Assembly: GCA_035995885.1 (NCBI GenBank)
Contig: DASYKC010000214.1
Location: forward strand, 36,751 to 100,750
From: Schlegelella_A sp035995885
GTDB lineage: Bacteria; Pseudomonadota; Gammaproteobacteria; Burkholderiales; Burkholderiaceae_C
Direction: 5' to 3'
Length of the DNA stretch: 64,000 nt
Part shown: piece by piece, positions 58,859 through 64,000 of the stretch
Layout: every line of letters starts with the position of its first letter
How positions within the stretch are numbered: position 1 is the first letter of the stretch
The notes under the pieces: model-generated
Told to the model about the DNA's origin: nothing
Database searches by the model: none
What the model saw: only the letters and a program-made list of their open reading frames with translations
Made by a program: the position numbers and the translations under genes

Positions 58859-61093
58859 TCAGACCAGCGTCGCCGCGCGCACGCGCTCGGGCGTGAAGGG
58901 CAGATCGCGCAGGCGCCGGCCGGTCGCGTCGGCGAGGGCGTTGGCGATCGCCGCCGCGGCCGGACCCTGCGCCGCCTCGCCGGTGCCGAGGAAGGGCTGA
59001 CCCGGCCGGGCGACGATGACGACCTCGACTCGTCCCGGCACCTGCGGGAAGCGCAGGATCGGATAGCCGCCCCAGTCGAGGCTGGTGACTCGCGTCGTGT
59101 CGAAGCGCACCTGCTCGGCGAGCGTCCAGCTCGCCGCCTGAACGATGCCGCCTTCGATCTGGTTGCCGATGCCGTCGGGGTTGACGGCTTCGCCGCTGTC
59201 GACCGCGGCGACGGTGCGGACGATGCGGACGGCGCCGCTGTCCCGATTCACCTCGACCTCCATCGCGATGGCGGCGTAGGCGGCGAGGTTCTTGTAGCGC
59301 GCGAACGCAAAGCCGCGGCCGCGGCCGACCTGCGGCCGCCACGACGACCAGGCGAAGCGCTCGGCGGCGCTGCGGACGACGTCGCGGGCGCGGGCGTCGT
59401 CGAGGTGGCGCAGGCGAAAGGCGACCGGATCGGCACCGGCGGCCCGCGCGAGCTCGTCGACGAAGCTCTCGATCGCGAACACGTTCATGTAGGCGCCGAG
59501 CGAGCGCAGCGCCGAGACGCGCAGCGGCATGTCGGGCAGGAAGTGATGGACGACGCGCGCGTTGGCGAGCGCGTAGAGCGGGATCGCATTGCGGTCGCCG
59601 CCGCCTTCGGGCTGCGGCAACGGCTTGGGCGGCGTCGGCGCGAACGGCGTCGCGACTTCGCGGCCGGCGAGCAGGTCGCCAGCGGCGCCGGGCCGGGTCG
59701 AGTGGGTGTTGCTCCAGACCTCGTGCTGCCAGCCGACGACCCGGCCCGACGCGTCGACGCTGCCGCGCAGCTCGATCACCATCGGCGGACCGTAGGGCTC
59801 CCAGGCGTGCTCGTCCTCGCGCATCCACTGGACGCGAACGTGCCGGCCCGGCAGCGCCCGCGCCAGGAGCGCCGCGTCGGCTGCGACGTCGTCGGCGCCG
59901 TTGTGGCCGTAGCAGCCCGAGCCCTCGACGTGAATGCAGCGAACGTTCGTCGCCGCCGTGCCGAGCAGCTCGGCGAGCGCGCCGCGCAGCGGGTAGACGC
60001 CCTGGGTGTGCGTCCATACCGTGTAGCGGCCGTCGGCGTAGCGCGCCACCGCGCACGACGGCCCGATCGAGCCGTGCATCTGGTACGGGCGCCGGTAGGT
60101 CGCCGTCACCGTCTTGCCGGCGCCGGCCGCGCCGGCGCCGCTGCCGCGATCGAGGATGACGAAGTCCTGTGACGGCGCGGCGCGCACGCTGTCGAGCAGC
60201 GCCGCCTCGGCCGGCAGGCTCGGCCGCGTCTGCCAGCGCGCACTCCGTGCGAGCGCACGCTGCGCGAGCACCGCCGCGTACTCGCGCTGCGCGACGACGC
60301 CGAGAAAGCGGCCGTCGCGAACGACCTGCAGCACGCCGGGCAGCGCCTGCGCGGCGGCGACGTCGACGCTGGCGAGCGTCGCCGCGGCTCCCGCCATCCT
60401 GACGATGCGGCCGTGCACCATGCCGTCGAAGCGCAGGTCCTGCACGTAGGCGCGGCCGCCGCTCACCTTGGCGGCAATATCGACGCGGCGCAGCGACCGG
60501 CCGACGACCTTGTGCTCGGCCGGCGCGCGCAGCGGGCTCTGCGGCGCCGCCTCGACGTGGAGCGGATTCGCGGCGGCGAGCTCGCCGTAGGTCACGGCGC
60601 GGCCGCCTTCGTTGGCGATCACGCCGTTGGCGACGTGCAGCTGGTCGGCGCCGACGCCGAGCCGCTCGGCGGCGAGGCCGACCAGGATCGCGCGCGCCTG
60701 CGCCGCGGCGTGGCGGATCGCGGTGCCGCTGTCCTGCATCGAGTGGCTGCCGGCGGTGTAGCCCTCGTTGGCGGTGCGCTCGGTGTCGGCGGTGACGAGG
60801 TCGATGCGCCCGGGCGCGACCGCGAGCTCCTCCGCGGCGACCTGGATCAGCGCCGTCTTGATGCCCTGGCCGAGCTCGGCCTTGCCGGTGAAGACGGTGA
60901 CGCCGCCGTCGGCGCCGATGCGGATCCAGCCGTCGAGATAAGGCTGCACCTTCAGGCTGCCGGGAAGATCGCGCCCGGCGCCGGTCGCGCCGGCGCCCTG
61001 CCCTTCGCCTTGCGCGCCGGCGCGCGGCAGGATCGCGAAGGTGACGACCAGGCCGCCGCCGGCGGCGAGGAAGGCGCGCCGGCCGACGTTCAT
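58859..61093 (-). CDS. periplasmic molybdenum hydroxylase, molybdopterin subunit
   Basis: This is a 744-residue protein with a twin-arginine signal NVGRRAFLAAGGG, so it is exported folded. It resembles the large subunit of isoquinoline 1-oxidoreductase and aldehyde oxidase types: GKAELGQGIKTALIQVAAEEL (substrate channel glutamine), NEGYTAGSHSMQDSGTA, MHGSIGPSCAVA, and the C-terminal GGIVQAASWTL and GTGEAAQGPAAAAIANAL with the catalytic Glu. The ATG overlaps the 2Fe-2S subunit stop (ATGA). It hydroxylates an aldehyde or N-heterocycle. Confidence 0.92.
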   Translation of the reverse strand: MNVGRRAFLAAGGGLVVTFAILPRAGAQGEGQGAGATGAGRDLPGSLKVQPYLDGWIRIGADGGVTVFTGKAELGQGIKTALIQVAAEELAVAPGRIDLVTADTERTANEGYTAGSHSMQDSGTAIRHAAAQARAILVGLAAERLGVGADQLHVANGVIANEGGRAVTYGELAAANPLHVEAAPQSPLRAPAEHKVVGRSLRRVDIAAKVSGGRAYVQDLRFDGMVHGRIVRMAGAAATLASVDVAAAQALPGVLQVVRDGRFLGVVAQREYAAVLAQRALARSARWQTRPSLPAEAALLDSVRAAPSQDFVILDRGSGAGAAGAGKTVTATYRRPYQMHGSIGPSCAVARYADGRYTVWTHTQGVYPLRGALAELLGTAATNVRCIHVEGSGCYGHNGADDVAADAALLARALPGRHVRVQWMREDEHAWEPYGPPMVIELRGSVDASGRVVGWQHEVWSNTHSTRPGAAGDLLAGREVATPFAPTPPKPLPQPEGGGDRNAIPLYALANARVVHHFLPDMPLRVSALRSLGAYMNVFAIESFVDELARAAGADPVAFRLRHLDDARARDVVRSAAERFAWSSWRPQVGRGRGFAFARYKNLAAYAAIAMEVEVNRDSGAVRIVRTVAAVDSGEAVNPDGIGNQIEGGIVQAASWTLAEQVRFDTTRVTSLDWGGYPILRFPQVPGRVEVVIVARPGQPFLGTGEAAQGPAAAAIANALADATGRRLRDLPFTPERVRAATLV

Positions 61094-61581
61094 CGCGACG
61101 CCACCGCCGGCGCCACCGCAGCGCCGCGCATCGTGTCGGCGGCGCGCCGCACCGCCCGCAGGATGCGCATATGCGTGCCGCAGCGGCACAGGTTCGGCGC
61201 CATCGCGGCGCGGATCTCGGCGTCGCTCGGGTTCGGCTTCTTCTCGAGCAGCGCCTGCGCCCGCATGATCATGCCGGCGATGCAGTAGCCGCACTGCGCC
61301 GCCTGCTCGTCGATGAACGCCTGCTGCAGGACGCCCGGCTTGTCGGCGCTGCCGAGCCCTTCGACGGTCTTGACTGCACGCGCGCCGACCACCGAGATCG
61401 GCGTCAGGCACGAAAACGCCGCTTCGGCGCCGATCATCACCGTGCAGGCGCCGCACTGGCCGAGACCGCAGCCGAACTTGGCGCCGCTGAGGGCGAGGTC
61501 GTCGCGCAGCACGTAGAGCAGCGGTGTCGCCGGGTCGGCGACGACGCTGCGCGCGGCGCCGTTGACGGTGAGCGTGATCAT
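61090..61581 (-). CDS. 2Fe-2S subunit of molybdenum hydroxylase
   Basis: This is a 163-residue protein with two [2Fe-2S] clusters: N-terminal plant-type motif CGLGQCGACTV, and C-terminal motifs CGYCIAGMIM and CRCGTHMRI. It passes electrons from the molybdenum subunit to the cytochrome. It overlaps the cytochrome gene upstream and the molybdopterin gene downstream by 4 bp each. No signal peptide of its own; it may be co-exported with the large subunit. Confidence 0.95.
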   Translation of the reverse strand: MITLTVNGAARSVVADPATPLLYVLRDDLALSGAKFGCGLGQCGACTVMIGAEAAFSCLTPISVVGARAVKTVEGLGSADKPGVLQQAFIDEQAAQCGYCIAGMIMRAQALLEKKPNPSDAEIRAAMAPNLCRCGTHMRILRAVRRAADTMRGAAVAPAVASR

Positions 61582-62954
61582 GGCGTCGTCCTCGTCTCGC
61601 GCACCGCCTTCGCCAGGTCGGGCCAGGGCGGCGCGCCGGCCGCGGTCGTGCGCAGATGGCTGAGCAGGCCGACGAGCTGCTCGTCGGTCAGGGTCGTGCC
61701 GAACGCCGGCATCCAGCGCCCGGGCTCGGCCGGCGCCGGCACGATGCCGTCGCGGACGATGCGCAGCAGGCTGCGCGGATCGGGGTCGTAGACGGCGATC
61801 GCCAGCGGCAGGCGCAGCGCGCCGTGCGACGCGACCGCGCGGCCGGCGTCGTGGCACGACGCGCAGGCGCCGTCGTAGACCGCGGCGCCGACGCGCAGCG
61901 TCTGTGCCTCGGCGCTCGACGCCGGCGCGTCGATCGGCACCGCGGCGAGCGGCCCCTGCGCGGCGCGGCGCAGGGCCGCGGCGGCGCGCGCCTGGCGCTC
62001 CGGCGTCGTGGCGCCGAGAACCGTGTCGATGTAGACGGCGATCGCGCGCACGTCGCCGGCGTCGGCGCGGGCGAGGCCCTCGATCACCTCCTGCATCGGC
62101 CCGCCGGCGATGGCGTGGTCGGCGGCGATGCCCGTGCGCAAGTAGGCCGTCAGCTGCTCGACGGTCCACGGCAAGGGCGAAGGCGAACGATCGTTCAACG
62201 CCGGCACGTACCAGCCTTCGGCCTCGCCGCCGGAGAACGCCTCCCGCCTTCGCTCGGCGCCGAGGGCGTTGCGCGGCGTGTGGCAGGCGCCGCAGTGGCC
62301 GAGCGACTCGACGAGATAGGCGCCGCGATTCCATTCGGGGCTGTGCGCCGGATCGCCCTGGAATGCGCCCTCGCGCAGGAAGAGCAGGTTCCAGCCGGCG
62401 ACGAGCGGGCGCAGGCCGAACGGGAAGCGCAGGTCGTTCGCCCGGTTGGCGGCGCGCACCGGGTCGCGCGTCATCAGGTACGCGTAGAGCGCGTGCAGAT
62501 CGTCGTCGGCGGTGTGCGTGAAGTGGTCGTAGGGGAACGCCGGATAGAGCAGGCTGCCGTCGCGCGCGACGCCCTCGCGCATGGCGCGAACGAACGCCGC
62601 CTCGGACCAGGCGCCGATGCCGGTCTCGCGATCGGGCGTGATGTTGGTGCCGTGGATCGTGCCGAACGGCGTCGCCAGCGCGACGCCGCCGGCATAGGGC
62701 CGCCCCTCGCGCGTCGTGTGGCAGCTCGCGCAGCTGCCGATCGCGGCGAGGCGGGCGCCGCGCTCGACCGTCGCCGCGTCGAACGCGAGCGGCGCGGCGG
62801 CGATCGCCGGCAGGTCGCGATGCCAAGCCAGCGCGGCGCAGCCCGCGGCGGCGACGACGACGACGGCGAGCGCGAGGGCGACGATCGCGCGGCGCAAGGG
62901 AAAGCTGAGGGACAACAGGGAATCCGCGACGATGTCGGTGCGGCGAGCGGGCAA
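61578..62954 (-). CDS. three-haem membrane-bound cytochrome c of molybdenum hydroxylase
   Basis: This is about 458 residues. Only a TTG (62954) is available near the start, so the start is uncertain. A membrane anchor (IVALALAVVVVAAAGC) comes first, then three CxxCH haem motifs: SCASCHTT, HCGACHTP and ACASCHDA. The block NITPDRETGIGAWSEAAF is shared with the diheme cytochrome at 38.3 kb. It carries electrons from the 2Fe-2S subunit to the respiratory chain. The stop overlaps the next ATG (ATGA). Confidence 0.88.
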   Translation of the reverse strand: MPARRTDIVADSLLSLSFPLRRAIVALALAVVVVAAAGCAALAWHRDLPAIAAAPLAFDAATVERGARLAAIGSCASCHTTREGRPYAGGVALATPFGTIHGTNITPDRETGIGAWSEAAFVRAMREGVARDGSLLYPAFPYDHFTHTADDDLHALYAYLMTRDPVRAANRANDLRFPFGLRPLVAGWNLLFLREGAFQGDPAHSPEWNRGAYLVESLGHCGACHTPRNALGAERRREAFSGGEAEGWYVPALNDRSPSPLPWTVEQLTAYLRTGIAADHAIAGGPMQEVIEGLARADAGDVRAIAVYIDTVLGATTPERQARAAAALRRAAQGPLAAVPIDAPASSAEAQTLRVGAAVYDGACASCHDAGRAVASHGALRLPLAIAVYDPDPRSLLRIVRDGIVPAPAEPGRWMPAFGTTLTDEQLVGLLSHLRTTAAGAPPWPDLAKAVRETRTTP

Positions 62955-62981
62955 TCCGCGCGCCCGAAGCGCGACCCGGGT

Positions 62982-63812
62982 TCAGCCCGCCTGGGCGCAG
63001 GCCTTCAGGCAGCGCTCGAGCAGGCGCGGCGCGCCGGCGCGTTCGGTCCACGCGGCGAACGCCTCGGTCGGACCGCGCCAGCGCAGATCCTCGACGTGGC
63101 GAAAGAGCGCGGCGTCGGTGCGCAGCGTCGCGAGCCGCTTGAAGAGCAGCGCGAGCGGCAGGCGGTCGCCGAGGACGTCGGCCGGGAAGGCCTCGATCGC
63201 GCCGTGACGATTGAGGAGGCGCGCCGCGCCGACCGCGCCGATGCCGGCGATTCCCGGATAGCCGTCGGCGACGTCGCCGACGAGCGCGAGGTAGTCGGGG
63301 ATGAGCGCCGGCTCGACGCCGAACTTGGCGCGCACGCCGGCGGCGCCGCGGATCGCCTTGCCGCGCCGGTCGACCTGGACGACGCGGTCGGCGCGAACGC
63401 ATTGGGCGAGGTCCTTGTCGGGCGTCCAGATGCAGACCTTGTCGACGGCCGGGTCGGCATCGGCGATGTGCGCCGCCGAGGCGAGCGCGTCGTCGGCCTC
63501 GAGCTCGACCATCGGCCAGGCGGCGACGCCCATCGCGGCAAGCGCGTCCTCGAGCGGATGGAACTGGGCCAAGAGCGCCGGCTCGATTCCCGCCGAGGTC
63601 TTGTAGCCGGGCCAGAGGTCGTTGCGGAACGACTCGATGACGTGGTCGGTGGCGACGCCGACGTGGGTCTCGCCGCGCTCGACGATCTCGAGCACCGACT
63701 GGAGCGCGCCGACGACGGCGCCGAGCGGCCAGTCCTTGCCTTTCGTGAAGCGGCGCAGGCCGTAGAAGTGACGGAACAGCTCATAGGTGCCGTCCAAGAG
63801 GTGAACGATCAT
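62982..63812 (-). CDS. 5'-3' exonuclease (H3TH family)
   Basis: This is a 276-residue protein resembling the N-terminal 5' nuclease of DNA polymerase I as a free-standing enzyme: LLDGTYELFRHFYG, acidic sites VELEADDALASAAH and WTPDKDLAQCV, and the H3TH segment VGDVADGYPGIAGIGAVGAARLL. It would trim 5' flaps or DNA ends. It is divergent from an ATP-dependent DNA ligase gene with 44 bp between starts. Confidence 0.9.
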   Translation of the reverse strand: MIVHLLDGTYELFRHFYGLRRFTKGKDWPLGAVVGALQSVLEIVERGETHVGVATDHVIESFRNDLWPGYKTSAGIEPALLAQFHPLEDALAAMGVAAWPMVELEADDALASAAHIADADPAVDKVCIWTPDKDLAQCVRADRVVQVDRRGKAIRGAAGVRAKFGVEPALIPDYLALVGDVADGYPGIAGIGAVGAARLLNRHGAIEAFPADVLGDRLPLALLFKRLATLRTDAALFRHVEDLRWRGPTEAFAAWTERAGAPRLLERCLKACAQAG

Positions 63813-63838
63813 TCGGTGGTTACATTCCTCAAGATGGG

Positions 63839-63844
63839 TACAAT
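63839..63844 (+). promoter_or_regulatory. -10-like box of ligase gene
   Basis: TACAAT lies 12 bases before the ligase ATG, so the transcript would have a very short leader. No clear -35 box is seen at the right distance. The stretch is locally A+T-richer than its surroundings. Confidence 0.3.
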
Positions 63845-63856
63845 CCAGTCACCGAC

Positions 63857-64000
63857 ATGAGCACTCCAGTCCAGGTTTCGGGGGTTCCGATCGACCCGCC
63901 GATCGAGCCGATGCTGGCCAAACTGGCCGATGCACTGCCGGCCGAAGGGACTTACCTCTACGAGCCAAAGTGGGACGGGTTCCGCGCCATTGTTTTTCGC
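63857..64000 (+). CDS. ATP-dependent DNA ligase, N-terminal fragment
   Basis: The gene runs off the right edge; 48 residues are visible. The nucleophilic Lys motif YEPKWDGFRAIVF (KxDG) comes at about residue 38-50, as in LigD-like and other ATP-dependent ligases. It would seal nicks using ATP. The rest of the protein, including whether a nuclease or polymerase domain is fused, cannot be seen. Confidence 0.85.
   Translation, partial: MSTPVQVSGVPIDPPIEPMLAKLADALPAEGTYLYEPKWDGFRAIVFR

Noticed and set aside
1..64000. CRISPR arrays, insertion sequences, transposases and rRNA genes
   Set aside because: No regularly spaced repeats, transposase motifs or rRNA sequence were seen in reading the window.

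Overview
The window is a very G+C-rich chromosomal stretch of about 66 densely packed genes from a proteobacterium, most likely a betaproteobacterium of the Burkholderiales type. The main reasons are the five Bug/TctC-type periplasmic solute-binding proteins without TctAB permeases, two TRAP transporters, a PEP-CTERM surface protein, a wax-ester synthase/diacylglycerol acyltransferase, gentisate dioxygenase and D-tartrate dehydratase. This placement is inference from gene content. No rRNA, complete tRNA, insertion sequence, transposase or CRISPR array was found.

Layout. 1-8.3 kb: end of a GT4 glycosyltransferase, an OmpA-type lipoprotein, two small proteins (a membrane protein and CsbD), a UvrD-like helicase, a membrane PAS-GGDEF protein, an unknown membrane protein and DUF1304. 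8.3-13 kb: a WS/DGAT acyltransferase with a long basic tail, gentisate 1,2-dioxygenase, an isolated pair of phage-tail-tube-like (gp19) genes, and a second GGDEF protein. 13.1-19.1 kb: a stress island (cardiolipin synthase, large KatE-type catalase, glycine-zipper protein, GlsB-type membrane protein, two Hsp20 chaperones behind a sigma-32-like box). 19.1-31.2 kb: galactarate dehydratase with a divergent Bug protein, an ArsR/NIPSNAP pair, a TPR lipoprotein with Pcm, and two complete TRAP transporters separated by a short-chain-dehydrogenase remnant.

31.2-46 kb: a long minus-strand series (Bug protein, DUF1330, succinate-semialdehyde-type dehydrogenase, LuxR-type ATPase regulator, DUF4242, DUF2164), a membrane protein that probably starts at TTG, a diheme cytochrome with an HDOD protein, a catabolic set (M24-fold protein, 3-hydroxyisobutyrate-dehydrogenase-like enzyme, Bug protein), small proteins and a CDF metal transporter. 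46-57.6 kb: a GrdB/PrdB-like protein translationally coupled to a secreted protein, MFS plus Bug, an aspartoacylase-family enzyme, a PEP-CTERM protein, DUF1428 and VOC proteins, then a tartrate locus (TarD, SGNH-like protein, Bug, Asp/Glu-racemase-like). 57.7-64 kb: a serine hydrolase, a tightly overlapping periplasmic molybdenum hydroxylase operon (cytochrome c, 2Fe-2S subunit, molybdopterin subunit), and a 5'-3' exonuclease divergent from the start of an ATP-dependent DNA ligase.

The recurring theme is uptake and oxidation of small organic acids: each Bug or TRAP binding protein sits beside a metabolic enzyme or a second transporter. The least explained parts are the orphan tube-protein pair, the GrdB/PrdB-like pair, the acyltransferase tail and the M24 protein that has lost a metal ligand.
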